A stretch of DNA of 64,000 nt from Amorphoplanes digitatis (GTDB lineage Bacteria > Actinomycetota > Actinomycetes > Mycobacteriales > Micromonosporaceae), in the NCBI RefSeq assembly GCF_014205335.1, contig NZ_JACHNH010000001.1:4644501-4708500 (forward strand), in the 5' to 3' direction. The position numbers and the translations under genes were made by a program. The notes beneath the pieces were generated by a model. The model was given only the letters and a program-made list of their open reading frames with translations. It was not told the DNA's origin and ran no database searches. This document shows positions 27,580-37,803 of this stretch, piece by piece. Within the stretch, counting starts at the first letter, position 1, and every line of letters starts with the position of its first letter.

Positions 27580-29373
27580 TCAGCCTCCGCTCATCGCGGC
27601 GACCCGGGCGCCGTGCCGGGTGCGGGCCGCGATCGGGTCCGGCAGGAGCAGCTCCACGTTGCGGTCCGTGAGCTCGCCGCGGCGGGCGTCGGTCCGGTTC
27701 GACAGGTCGTTGGCGGACAGCTCGCGGGAGAGCGAGGCCAGCGCGACGGTGTCGGTCAGCCGGCCGCGCCGGGAGATCGGTCCGCCGTGGTCGACGATCG
27801 TGCAGAAGATCGACAGGGTGTCGTCGAGGTTGTCGGTGACCTCGAGGACCCTCGACTGCTGGGGCCAGTCGATGTGCGCGGCCGTGTTGATCTCCCAGAA
27901 GCCGCCGGCGACGACCGCGCCGGACGGGCGGGCGTGGGAGAGCACCTGGTTGCGGTGCGTGTGCCCGTTGACCCAGCCGATCACGTTGGGATAGCGCAGC
28001 AGCAGGTCCCGCACCTGCGCGCCGCCGAGCCGGCCGGTGCCGTCGGACACGTTGGTCATCGAGCCGATGGTGTGGTGACTGAAGATCATCACGTACTGGT
28101 CGGCGCCGTGCCGGCGGCGCACCACCTGGCCCGACGGGGACAGCCACTGCCGGCTCGCCGCCTGGAGCCGCGCCTCCAGCCAGGCGAACTGCTCCGGGTC
28201 CAGCGACCCGTCCGGGCCGCCGCTGCTGGTGACCGTGTCCAGCACGATGCCGCGCACCCGCCCCCGGTCGAACGTGTAGTAGGCGGTCCCGGCGGACAGG
28301 TTCGCGGCCGTGAACCCGTGCCCGACGGGCCCGCCGGTGGTCTTGAAATGCTCCTCGATGGTGGTGCCGCGGTCGACGATCCGGCGCCGGGGGTCGGGCG
28401 CGACGAACCGACGGCCGCCCTCGGCGAGCTGTTTCGCCACCGCGGCCGGGTCCAGCCGCAGCAGCCCGACGATGAACTGCACCTGCACGGCCAGCGGCGC
28501 CGCCAGGATCGACGGCGGCAGGCTGGTCAGCTTCAGCGGGCCGGTCGCGATCTGCCGCAGCAGGTCGTTGGCGGGCAGGTTGCCCTGCACCAGGCCGTCG
28601 TGGTTGCCGTAGACGGCGTACCACGGCAGGTGCAGGCCGGCCGCCCGGAACGGCTTGCGGGCGGCGTCGAGCAGGCCCGGCACCCGCGGGAACCCGAACT
28701 CGGCGGTGAGCACGCCGAACCCGCTCTCCGGATGCCAGTAGACGGGGTCCGGCGCCACGTCGTCCAGCACGCCCTCGTAACGCCCGGTGTCGCCGGAGTC
28801 CGGGCGCACCACGCCGCCGTCGAGCAGGTCGATGTACCAGCGCAGCTCGTTGAACTGGCAGTTGTCGGTGTTGTCCCCGGTGACGACGGCGAACCGCACC
28901 GGCGCGCCGGTCGCCGGTCCGCGGCGCACCTCCCGCAGGGCGAGCACCGACGCGTTCGCCACCTGCGCGCTCAGCAGCTCCTGTGGACGGTGCGCGCTGG
29001 CGAACTCCGACAGGCCCGGCACCTGGCTGTAGCGGTCGAGGTACTCGAACCGGGCCGGCGACTGCGCGTCCATCACGTGCACGTCGGTGAGCTGCGTGAA
29101 GCAGGTCAGGACCCGCCGGTGCCGGCAGAAATGGCGGGAAACGCCGGCCAGGTCCCCACGGAACAGGTACGGCTCCCCGGCCGCGGCGGTCAGGGGCGCG
29201 TAGCCGCCCGCGCCGGCCGGCCCCCGCACGATGGTGCGCGCCAGCGTCGTCCCGGCACCCCGGCGCGCCCCTGCGGACGCGGGCGGCGCCGCGTACGGAT
29301 CAAGGGTGCCGGCAACCGTCAGCCCGGCCGCGCCGAGCGCGCCGCCAAGGATCGAACGCCTGGTAAGTCCCAC
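27580..29373 (-). CDS. Exported metallophosphoesterase
   Basis: The GTG at 29373 has GGAAGGGG 6 bases upstream and gives a 597-residue protein beginning VGLTRRSILGGALG, a twin-arginine signal. The calcineurin-like metal sites are visible: TDVHVMD, VVTGDNTDN, YGNHDG, a pair of His in FSHHTIG and GHTHRNQ. It resembles the long actinobacterial secreted phosphoesterases of the PPA1498/TIGR03767 type. The substrate (phosphomonoester, nucleotide or phospholipid) is not indicated. The DyP gene begins 94 bases downstream on the same strand and has its own upstream element, so co-transcription is uncertain. Confidence 0.9.
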   Translation of the reverse strand: MGLTRRSILGGALGAAGLTVAGTLDPYAAPPASAGARRGAGTTLARTIVRGPAGAGGYAPLTAAAGEPYLFRGDLAGVSRHFCRHRRVLTCFTQLTDVHVMDAQSPARFEYLDRYSQVPGLSEFASAHRPQELLSAQVANASVLALREVRRGPATGAPVRFAVVTGDNTDNCQFNELRWYIDLLDGGVVRPDSGDTGRYEGVLDDVAPDPVYWHPESGFGVLTAEFGFPRVPGLLDAARKPFRAAGLHLPWYAVYGNHDGLVQGNLPANDLLRQIATGPLKLTSLPPSILAAPLAVQVQFIVGLLRLDPAAVAKQLAEGGRRFVAPDPRRRIVDRGTTIEEHFKTTGGPVGHGFTAANLSAGTAYYTFDRGRVRGIVLDTVTSSGGPDGSLDPEQFAWLEARLQAASRQWLSPSGQVVRRRHGADQYVMIFSHHTIGSMTNVSDGTGRLGGAQVRDLLLRYPNVIGWVNGHTHRNQVLSHARPSGAVVAGGFWEINTAAHIDWPQQSRVLEVTDNLDDTLSIFCTIVDHGGPISRRGRLTDTVALASLSRELSANDLSNRTDARRGELTDRNVELLLPDPIAARTRHGARVAAMSGG

Positions 29374-29520
29374 GGCTAACCCCTTCCGAACCGCCTCGTC
29401 GCAGTCCCTCCACGATTTCCGGCATGTTTCGGGACCGCAATCAGCCGAAGCGTCCTTTGTCGACTCAGGGCGACCATCCATCGTGGGCGCTCGAAGGCCG
29501 CGCGCCGACTCCGCTTGCGC

Positions 29521-30591
29521 TCAGGCCGTGGTGGGCGTGCGGACGGTTGCCCGCTGTGGCCAGACGCAGCAGGCGACGATCGCGAGGATCGGGACCAGCG
29601 ACAGGATGGCGAGCGGCTCGGCCCCGAAGAACACGAAACCGCCCCAGTACACCGAGGGACCGTGGCCGTTGCGATGGGTGTTGGCCAGCAGGGAGCCGGT
29701 CGAGGTGGGGATGTTGCCCAGACAGGCCGGTGCGAGCATCAGCAGCGTGGCAACGCAGAGTCTTGAGTACGTCCGCTGCCGGCCGGGCTCGTAGCGGCGC
29801 ATGCGCTTCGAGGTGTAGAGCCCGAGCAGGGCGCCGAGCAGGGCGCCGGCCAGGCCGCCGAGGATGGTGTCGCGCAGGTGGCCGGGCGGCTCGGACCACA
29901 TCAGGTCGAGATTCAGAGCGGACGGGTTGGATTCGGCCTGGGTGATCTGCACGGCGGCGAGATAGCCGGTGCGCGTGCCGGTCACCTCGGCGAAAGCGTC
30001 GGGCGCGGTCCGCGGACCATCGCGGTGGACCGTGGTCCGCACGTCCTGCCAGCCGTGTGCGCGCATCTGCCGGGTGACGGCGGCGGCGACCTGCTCCACG
30101 CCGGCTTGCGGGGGCATCATGCCGGTCACACTGGTCCGGCCGACACGTACGCCGGTACCGCCGAACAAAGTGTTCTTGCTGTACGGGTTCCAGAAGGTGT
30201 GCCGCCCGTACCGGTCGGCCCTGTCGTCGAAAGGGACCGGCAGGACCGTGGGCGCGAGGCCGATCGCTGTGGTCTTGTCCGGCGCCATCGGGTCCACGTC
30301 CCGCCAGGCCAGCCACGAGCCGAGCGCGATCCCGCTCAGCCCACCGAGCACGGCCGCGAATGCCGCGATCACGAACGCCCGGCGCCCGAACTCGGCGAGA
30401 CGTCGTCCGAGGCCGTGCCGCAGCAGCAGCGCGGCCTCGCGCGCGGCCGGCCGCGCTCGGCCAGGATCAGCGGCGTCGAGCAGCGTCGCGAGAATCTCCG
30501 GACCACGCTCGTGCCGATACGTTCGGGGGTAGGCCGACAACCACCGCCGGTACCTGCGGGCCAGGCGCATGGTGCGGATGTCGTCGGGCAT
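29521..30591 (-). CDS. Hypothetical membrane protein paired with a PadR regulator
   Basis: The ATG at 30591 (MPDDIRTMRLARRYRRWL) has GAAGGGA about 5 bases upstream. The 356-residue protein has an N-terminal helical segment resembling the permease prefix/HAAS region (YRRWLSAYPRTYRHERGPEIL), then a TM helix near 70-92, a large external domain (about 95-235), and three or so C-terminal TM helices. It is co-directional with and 41 bases after the PadR gene. PadR-HAAS membrane protein pairs are common in actinomycetes and are thought to respond to envelope signals; the specific role is unknown. Confidence 0.75.
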   Translation of the reverse strand: MPDDIRTMRLARRYRRWLSAYPRTYRHERGPEILATLLDAADPGRARPAAREAALLLRHGLGRRLAEFGRRAFVIAAFAAVLGGLSGIALGSWLAWRDVDPMAPDKTTAIGLAPTVLPVPFDDRADRYGRHTFWNPYSKNTLFGGTGVRVGRTSVTGMMPPQAGVEQVAAAVTRQMRAHGWQDVRTTVHRDGPRTAPDAFAEVTGTRTGYLAAVQITQAESNPSALNLDLMWSEPPGHLRDTILGGLAGALLGALLGLYTSKRMRRYEPGRQRTYSRLCVATLLMLAPACLGNIPTSTGSLLANTHRNGHGPSVYWGGFVFFGAEPLAILSLVPILAIVACCVWPQRATVRTPTTA

Positions 30592-30632
30592 GTTGATCCC
30601 TTCAGGGGCCGGCGATGGCACCGGGGGTCGAT

Positions 30633-30974
30633 TCAGGCAGGGCGGGGAGCACCGGCGGAGCGGGCTCCGCTCAACCGCTGGGTGACCATCCGTGCGTCGC
30701 GGCGCATCTGCTCGGCCTCGGCGGCCAGTGCGGCGATGCCCGGATCGGTCAGCCGGTAGTAGCGGCGGAGCCTGCCGTCGACGGTCTCCTCACGGTCGAC
30801 CTGGACGAGGCCCTCGTCGTTGAGCCGGTCGAGTGCCGCATACAACGTGCCGGCGGCGAGGCGGGTCCTGTCGCCCGACAGCCGCGCCACTTCCTTGATC
30901 ACCGCGTACCCGTGCAGCGGGGCCGGGGCGAGCGCCGACAGGATCAGAAAGCTCGGTCGCCGCATGCTCGCCAT
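30633..30974 (-). CDS. PadR-family transcriptional regulator
   Basis: This 113-residue protein, starting MASMRRPSFLILSAL, is almost entirely a PadR winged helix: LHGYAVIKEVARLSG, LAAGTLYAALDRLNDEGLV and the wing with RRYYRLTD. The start could also be MRRPS three codons later. The 5' region contains an AT-rich TATAG/CTGTATA stretch (near 30980-31010) that may hold its promoter and operator. It probably represses itself and the downstream membrane protein gene, as in other PadR pairs. Confidence 0.88.
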   Translation of the reverse strand: MASMRRPSFLILSALAPAPLHGYAVIKEVARLSGDRTRLAAGTLYAALDRLNDEGLVQVDREETVDGRLRRYYRLTDPGIAALAAEAEQMRRDARMVTQRLSGARSAGAPRPA

Positions 30975-31041
30975 GGCCGCCAATATACAGTTGATCGTTC
31001 TATAGACGAAGCCAGGCATCGATGCGTTGGCGACGACGGCT

Positions 31042-31075
31042 GGGCGGGGCCCGGCACCGTCGCCAGGCCCCGCCC
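31042..31075 (-). terminator. Terminator hairpin after the EF-G-like gene
   Basis: GGGCGGGGCC (31042-31051) and GGCCCCGCCC (31066-31075) form a perfect 10-base-pair stem, with a further GGC/GCC pairing inside the 14-base loop. It lies 7 bases past the EF-G-like stop and before the PadR gene. Confidence 0.8.
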
Positions 31076-31082
31076 TCCTCTG

Positions 31083-32987
<1,905 letters not shown>

Positions 32988-33001
32988 GATCTCGGTCTTT
33001 C

Positions 33002-33087
33002 GGTGGGCTGTGGACACAGACGGCGCCCACCCGGCCCACACGAACGCGTGGGTCAGGTACGTCCAGCCCCGGTGGCGCGGCCGGGGC
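33002..33087 (-). promoter_or_regulatory. Attenuator-like set of alternative hairpins before the EF-G-like gene
   Basis: Three stems are visible: 33002-33008 with 33025-33031 (7 bp, ending 15 bases before the start codon), 33035-33039 with 33048-33052 (5 bp), and 33066-33072 with 33081-33087 (7 bp, inside the leader ORF end). The CCCAC-type segments at 33026-33030 and 33035-33039 can each pair with the same GTGGG segment, so structures are mutually exclusive, as in translation attenuators. Confidence 0.55.
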
Positions 33088-33157
33088 CGGGCACACCAGA
33101 CACGAGAATCAGCTCGAAACGTGACACGGGGACGACGACAACGGTGCGGTAACCCAC
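33053..33157 (-). CDS. 34-residue leader peptide upstream of the EF-G-like gene
   Basis: A short ORF begins at GTG 33157 behind an unusually strong ribosome site (GAGGGGAGGG) and ends at TGA 33053-33055, 65 bases before the EF-G-like ATG. It encodes VGYRTVVVVPVSRFELILVS followed by a Gly/Pro/Arg-rich tail. Much better initiation signals than the main gene, four consecutive Val codons, and hairpins at and after its stop all suggest a regulatory leader whose stalling changes the mRNA fold. I do not claim a named family. Confidence 0.6.
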   Translation of the reverse strand: MGYRTVVVVPVSRFELILVSGVPGPGRATGAGRT

Positions 33158-33193
33158 GGCGCTGCCCTCCCCTCACTTCACGTCGGTCCCACG

Positions 33194-33222
33194 ACGGTAG
33201 GCACCTGGCCCAGCACTGTCGA
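33194..33222 (-). promoter_or_regulatory. Probable promoter of the leader/EF-G-like transcript
   Basis: On the minus strand, TCGACA (33217-33222), a 17-base spacer and TACCGT (33194-33199) resemble a housekeeping sigma promoter with optimal spacing. AT-rich DNA (ATATTCGAT region) lies just upstream, as seen at WhiB7-type stress promoters. It sits between the end of the threonine-synthase-like gene and the leader ORF. Confidence 0.5.
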
Positions 33223-33233
33223 TCGAATATCCG

Positions 33234-34355
33234 TTACGGCGACCCGGTCAGCAGGCGGCCCATCGTGTCGGCCGCCTTGAGGGCCGAGCCGGTCAGGACG
33301 GTCACCGTGGTCTCGCCGCGGCGTAGGGTGCCGCGGCGCAGGAACTCGCGGATCGCCGGGAGCACGATCGAGCTGGTCGGCTCCGCGTAGAGGCCGCGGT
33401 GGGCCAGTTCGAGCGCGGCCGGCGCGATCTCGTCCTCCGGCACGGCCGCCATGTCGCCGGCGGACTCCCGGACGGCCGCGAGTACCTCGCGGTCGCGCAC
33501 CGGCGCCGCGATCGCCGTGCCCTCGGCGACCGTCGGCGTCCACTCGCGCGCGGTGACCGTGGCGGCGCCGGCGGCGAAGGCGGCGACCAGCGGGGCGCAG
33601 TGTGCCGGCTGGGCGACAAGCAGGCGCGGGCGGCGGGTGATCGCGCCCGAGCGCAGCAGCTCGCCGAAGCCGATATGGCAGCCGAGCACCAGGCTGCCGG
33701 CACCGGCCGGCAGGACGACCGCGTCCGGCGCGGCGAAACCCAGGTCCTCCCAGATCTCGTACGCGATCAGCTTCGTGCCCTGCAGGAAGAACGGGTGCCA
33801 GTTGTGGCTGGCGTAGAAAGTGGCGGCCGAGCGCCGCACCGCCTCGTCGGCGGTGGCCTGCCGCGTGCCCGGCACCAGGTCGACGGCGGCGCCGTGCGCC
33901 CGGCTCTGCTGAATCTTGGCGGGCGACGTCGACTCGGGCGCCAGGATCGTGGCGCGGATGCCGGCGGCCGCGGCGTAGGCGGCCACCGACGAGCCGCCGT
34001 TGCCGCTGCTGTCCTCGAGCATCTCGGCGACGCCCTGCCGGGCCAGGGTGGAGACCATCACGGTGGTGCCGCGGTCCTTGAAGCTGGCGGTCGGGTTGAA
34101 CCATTCCGGCTTGACCGACAGCGGCACCCCGTCGACCTCGAACGGCAGCAGCGGCGTGCACCCCTCGCCGAGGCTCACCGGCCGGTCGTAGGCCAGCGGC
34201 AGGGCGGCCGCGTAGCGCCACTGCGACCGTACGCGGGTGTCGACGTCGGCCCGGTCGATCCCCGGCAGGTCCTCGACCAGCAGGGGTGAGCCGTCGTCGC
34301 CGCGCCAGCGCGGCTCGTCCAGGGGGTAGCGCCGCCCGGCCCGGTCCACCAGCAT
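33234..34355 (-). CDS. Threonine synthase-like PLP enzyme
   Basis: The start MLVDRAGRRY at 34355 gives 373 residues. The PLP lysine is Lys93 in NPTASFKDRG, followed by the phosphate-binding SSGNGGSS loop and a Gly-rich VLPAGAGSL. These are fold-type II signatures closest to threonine synthase (O-phosphohomoserine to threonine). Orphan copies of this family also make other beta-substituted amino acids. No homoserine kinase or dehydrogenase is adjacent, so biosynthetic threonine synthase is probable but not certain. Confidence 0.8.
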   Translation of the reverse strand: MLVDRAGRRYPLDEPRWRGDDGSPLLVEDLPGIDRADVDTRVRSQWRYAAALPLAYDRPVSLGEGCTPLLPFEVDGVPLSVKPEWFNPTASFKDRGTTVMVSTLARQGVAEMLEDSSGNGGSSVAAYAAAAGIRATILAPESTSPAKIQQSRAHGAAVDLVPGTRQATADEAVRRSAATFYASHNWHPFFLQGTKLIAYEIWEDLGFAAPDAVVLPAGAGSLVLGCHIGFGELLRSGAITRRPRLLVAQPAHCAPLVAAFAAGAATVTAREWTPTVAEGTAIAAPVRDREVLAAVRESAGDMAAVPEDEIAPAALELAHRGLYAEPTSSIVLPAIREFLRRGTLRRGETTVTVLTGSALKAADTMGRLLTGSP

Positions 34356-34410
34356 TCCCTGATCTTGCCAGACCACCGGGCGGGCGCCGCGATCCCGTTA
34401 GGGTCGGCTG

Positions 34411-35217
34411 GTGAACACGATCGATTTCGGGCGTACCGCCGACGACTACAGCCGACACCGGGCCGGCTTCCCGGACGAGCTGATGGACCGGCTCGCCGCG
34501 CTCGGCATCGGCGGACCCGGGCGCGACGTGGTGGACCTCGGCACCGGCACGGGCAGCCTGGCCCGGCTCTTCGCGCTGCGCGGCGGCGCGGTCACCGGCG
34601 TCGATCCCGCGACCGCGCTGCTCGACAAGGCCCGGCTGCTCGACGCGCGGGCGGGCGTCGAGGTCCGCTACGTCGCCGGCGCCGCCGAAGGGACCGGCCT
34701 GCCGGACGAGAGCGCCGACGTGGTCAGCGCCGGGCAGTGCTGGCACTGGTTCCGGGCCGCCGAGGCCACCGCCGAGGTCCGGCGGCTGCTGCGACCCGGC
34801 GGGCACGTCGTCATCGCGCACTTCGACTGGCTTCCGGTGCCCGGCAACGTCGTCGCCGCCACCGAGGCGCTGATCCTGCGGCACAACCCGGCGTGGGCGC
34901 TCGCCGGCGGCACCGGCCTGCATCCGCGCTGGCTGACCGACCTGCGCCAGGGCGGCTTCACCGGGATCGAGACGTTCTCGTTCGACCTCGACGTGCCCTA
35001 TTCGCACCTGGACTGGGTCGGGCGGATCCGGGCCAGCGCCGGCGTCGCCGCCAGCCTCGATCCGGCGGCGGTCGGCGTCTTCTCCGCCGAGCTGACCGCG
35101 CTGCTCGCCGACCGGTTCCCCGGCGACCCCCTGGAGGTTCCGCACCGGGTGTGGGCCGTGACGGCCCGCCGGCCGGCGGGGTCAGCGGCCGGTCAGAGCG
35201 GACCAGGCCCGGCGTAG
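34411..35217 (+). CDS. Class I SAM-dependent methyltransferase
   Basis: This 268-residue protein starts at GTG. Motif I is VDLGTGTGSLARLFA (residues about 35-50), with an acidic residue ending strand 2 (GVDPA) and motif IV-like SAGQCWHWF, typical of the Methyltransf_11/25 group of small-molecule methyltransferases. The acceptor is unknown. It is divergent from the threonine-synthase-like gene (55 bases apart) and its last 36 bases overlap the convergent DUF5995 gene. Confidence 0.88.
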   Translation: MNTIDFGRTADDYSRHRAGFPDELMDRLAALGIGGPGRDVVDLGTGTGSLARLFALRGGAVTGVDPATALLDKARLLDARAGVEVRYVAGAAEGTGLPDESADVVSAGQCWHWFRAAEATAEVRRLLRPGGHVVIAHFDWLPVPGNVVAATEALILRHNPAWALAGGTGLHPRWLTDLRQGGFTGIETFSFDLDVPYSHLDWVGRIRASAGVAASLDPAAVGVFSAELTALLADRFPGDPLEVPHRVWAVTARRPAGSAAGQSGPGPA

Positions 35218-36093
35218 CGAGTTGCGCGCGGCGCGCAGCAGCGCGCCGATCCGGTTGACGATGCCGTCGGCGCCGATCAGGGCCTCGCCCAGCAGCGCCG
35301 ACACGCGGTCCATCAGCAGCTCGGCGCGGGCCAGGTCGTCGCTGTCGCCGCGCAGCTGCCACAGCCGCTGCGCCTGGTCCCAGGCGTGCGCCCGGGTCGC
35401 CGAGACCAGCACCCGCTGGCTCCAGTCGTCCAGGTCGCCGACCAGGTGGTCGATCCGCAGCTGCCACGCCGTGGAGTAGCGGCGGCGCAGGGCCGGTATC
35501 TCCTCGAAGAAGATGTCGTTGATCAGCAGGTAGTCCGGGTGGATGACCTCGTCGGCCGGCGCGCCGGTGCGTTCCCATGTGGCGACAAGGGCGAGCGCCA
35601 GGTCGTGGTTGATGTGCGCGTTGACGCCCAGCATCGAGGCGGTCAGCCGGCTCAGCTTGAGGCTGCGTGAGCGGCGGAACAGCACCTCCCAGGCGTCCGG
35701 GGTGGCGTCGTCGTCGACGCCCCAGCGGCGCAGGGCGTCGAAGTAGCGCTTGGCGAACTCGACGTCGAGCAACTCAAGGAAGGCCGGATCCTTCACGTCC
35801 TCGCTGGTCAGCAGCTTGGCGACCCGGTCGGTGATGGTGAAGTAGAGCGAGTTGAACGCGGCGACCCGGTTCGCGGCCTTCGGCGGCAGGTCGTCGAAGA
35901 TCTTCTGGGCGATGGTGAGCCGGGTCAGCACCCCGGCGATGTCGGTCGGCGGGGTGGCGCAGAGCTCGGCGACCTCCCGGTGCGCCGGCTCCCACCCGCG
36001 GCCGGGCCGGCCGGCGGGGGCGAGCCGGGCCCGCTCCTCCCGCAGCAGCGCGGCGCTGTCCGTTACGCGGTCGCGGTCGAACGCGACAGTCAT
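35182..36093 (-). CDS. DUF5995 family protein
   Basis: The ATG at 36093 (MTVAFDRDRV) has GGAGG 6 bases upstream; the protein is 303 residues and mostly helical. Conserved family stretches include FNSLYFTITDRVAKLL, NAHINHDLALALV and the C-terminal Arg-rich helix. It has no signal peptide. The INHDLA segment, with its conserved His-Asp, may be an active or metal site, but no function is established for the family. It overlaps the methyltransferase gene tail-to-tail by 36 bases. Confidence 0.85.
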   Translation of the reverse strand: MTVAFDRDRVTDSAALLREERARLAPAGRPGRGWEPAHREVAELCATPPTDIAGVLTRLTIAQKIFDDLPPKAANRVAAFNSLYFTITDRVAKLLTSEDVKDPAFLELLDVEFAKRYFDALRRWGVDDDATPDAWEVLFRRSRSLKLSRLTASMLGVNAHINHDLALALVATWERTGAPADEVIHPDYLLINDIFFEEIPALRRRYSTAWQLRIDHLVGDLDDWSQRVLVSATRAHAWDQAQRLWQLRGDSDDLARAELLMDRVSALLGEALIGADGIVNRIGALLRAARNSLRRAWSALTGR

Positions 36094-36153
36094 GGGAACC
36101 TCCACGCTGTTCACCATGGGGTTGCGGTGCGGGGCTGACCATAGTCCGGGCGG

Positions 36154-37140
36154 CTACCCGACAGTAGTGGCCTCGCGGGCGGGGTGGATCAGCTCGGCGA
36201 AGCGGGCGGCGTCGATGTTTCCGCCCGAAAGGATCAGACCGACCCGGTCCGGCAGCGGCCCGGCCCGGCCGGCCAGCAGCGCCGCCAGGGCGGTGGCGCC
36301 GCTGGGCTCCACGACGATCCGCATCCGCTCGAAGGCGAAACGCATCGCCTCGCGGATCTCGTCGTCGCTGACCAGCGCGATGTCGTCGACCAGGCGCAGG
36401 TTGACCGAGAAGGTCAGCTCGCCGGGGATGTCCGCGGCCTGGCCGTCGGCGATGGTCCGGGGCACCGGCACCGCCACCCGCCGCCCCGCGGCCAGCGACC
36501 GCCGGGTGTCGTCGCCCGCCTCCGGCTCCACGCCGATGACCCGGATGCCGGGGTGCAGGCCCTTGGCCGCCGTTGCGCTGCCCGCGAGCAGCCCGCCGCC
36601 GCCGACCGGCACCAGCAGCGCGCCGAGCTCGCCGGCCTCCTCGAGCAGTTCGAGCGCGGCGGTGCCCTGCCCGGCGATCACGTCCGGGTGCTCGTACGGC
36701 GGGATGAGCGCGAGGCCGCGCTCGGCGGCGAGCGCCGCACCCAGGGCGACCCGGTCGCCGGTGTAGCGGTCGTAGGTGAGGATCTCGGCGCCGTAGCCCT
36801 CGGCTGCCGCCCGCTTGGAGGCCGGGGTGTCGGCGGGCATGAGGATGACCGCGGTGGTGCCGAACTCGCGGGCGGCGAGGGCGAGCGCCTGCGCGTGGTT
36901 GCCGGAGGAGAACGACGCGACGCCCCGCGCCCGCTGCGCCGGCGTGAGCCGGGAGAGCGCGTAGTAGGCGCCGCGGAACTTGAAGGCGCCCATCCGCTGG
37001 AAGTTCTCGGCCTTGAGGTGCACCTCGGTCCCGACCAGCTCGTCGAGGGTCCGCGAGCGCAGCACCGGGGTGCGGTGGGCGACGCCGGAGAGCCGGGCGG
37101 CGGCGTCCCGCACGTCGGCCGGCGTGACGGTCACGCTCAC
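36154..37140 (-). CDS. Threonine/serine dehydratase-like PLP enzyme
   Basis: This 328-residue protein starts at GTG 37140, overlapping the TetR stop by 4 bases (GTGA). Lys54 in MGAFKFRGA binds PLP; SSGNHAQA and PVGGGGLLAG are the phosphate- and cofactor-binding loops. Length without a C-terminal regulatory domain fits the catabolic threonine dehydratase/serine racemase group rather than biosynthetic IlvA. It deaminates Thr or Ser to a keto acid plus ammonia, or interconverts serine enantiomers. It is the last gene of an operon with an MFS exporter and TetR, an odd combination that could link amino-acid detoxification with export. Confidence 0.88.
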   Translation of the reverse strand: MSVTVTPADVRDAAARLSGVAHRTPVLRSRTLDELVGTEVHLKAENFQRMGAFKFRGAYYALSRLTPAQRARGVASFSSGNHAQALALAAREFGTTAVILMPADTPASKRAAAEGYGAEILTYDRYTGDRVALGAALAAERGLALIPPYEHPDVIAGQGTAALELLEEAGELGALLVPVGGGGLLAGSATAAKGLHPGIRVIGVEPEAGDDTRRSLAAGRRVAVPVPRTIADGQAADIPGELTFSVNLRLVDDIALVSDDEIREAMRFAFERMRIVVEPSGATALAALLAGRAGPLPDRVGLILSGGNIDAARFAELIHPAREATTVG

Positions 37141-37760
37141 GCGGCCGCGCCGCGCAGCACCGCGTCGACGAGCGCCTCGGCGTAGCCCTCGTCGGGCACG
37201 TTGGGGTTCCAGCGCAGCATGTTCTGGGTGATGGTCGGCCCGGCGAGCATCAGCAGGGTCAGTTCGATGTCGAGGTCGGCGCGCAGCTCGCCGTTCTCGA
37301 CGCCGCGGCGCAGCACCTGGCGCATGATGTCGCGCCGCGGCTCCATCACGCTGCGGTAGATGCGGTACATCTCCGGGCGCTTCAGCAGCTCCGGCAGCAG
37401 GCAGGCGGTGACCTTGCCGTACTCCTCCATGCGCTTGTTGCGCATGGCGGCGACCAGCATGACGAGGTCGTCGCGGACCGACTCGCCGGCCGGCATCGGC
37501 AGCGGGCCCTTCATGGTGGCGACCGCGTCGATCAGCAGCGCCTCCTTGTTGGGCCAGCGCCGGTAGATGGTCGCCTTGCCGACGCCCGCGCGGGCCGCCA
37601 CCGCCTCTATCGAGAGGGCGTCGGCGCTCTGACCGGCGGCGAGCAGGTCGAGCACCGCCTCGATGATGGCCGCGTCCGCGCGGGCATCGCGCGGCCGACC
37701 GGGAGCCTTGCGCTCCTGGTCGGCCGCATCGTCAACGCTGACCGTCGTCATGCGGTTCAT
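37137..37760 (-). CDS. TetR-family regulator of the MFS operon
   Basis: This 207-residue protein has an N-terminal TetR helix-turn-helix (ALSIEAVAARAGVGKATIYRRWPNKEALL, about 50-80) and a C-terminal TetR_C-type ligand domain. It lies 43 bases after the MFS exporter and overlaps the dehydratase gene, so it is probably cotranscribed with both. Two related inverted repeats upstream of the exporter are its most likely operators, giving autorepression relieved by an exported compound. An alternative start is three codons in (MTTVS). Confidence 0.93.
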   Translation of the reverse strand: MNRMTTVSVDDAADQERKAPGRPRDARADAAIIEAVLDLLAAGQSADALSIEAVAARAGVGKATIYRRWPNKEALLIDAVATMKGPLPMPAGESVRDDLVMLVAAMRNKRMEEYGKVTACLLPELLKRPEMYRIYRSVMEPRRDIMRQVLRRGVENGELRADLDIELTLLMLAGPTITQNMLRWNPNVPDEGYAEALVDAVLRGAAA

Positions 37761-37803
37761 TGTTACCGAGCCGACACGCCGGGACCATGCAAGGTGCGGA
37801 GTC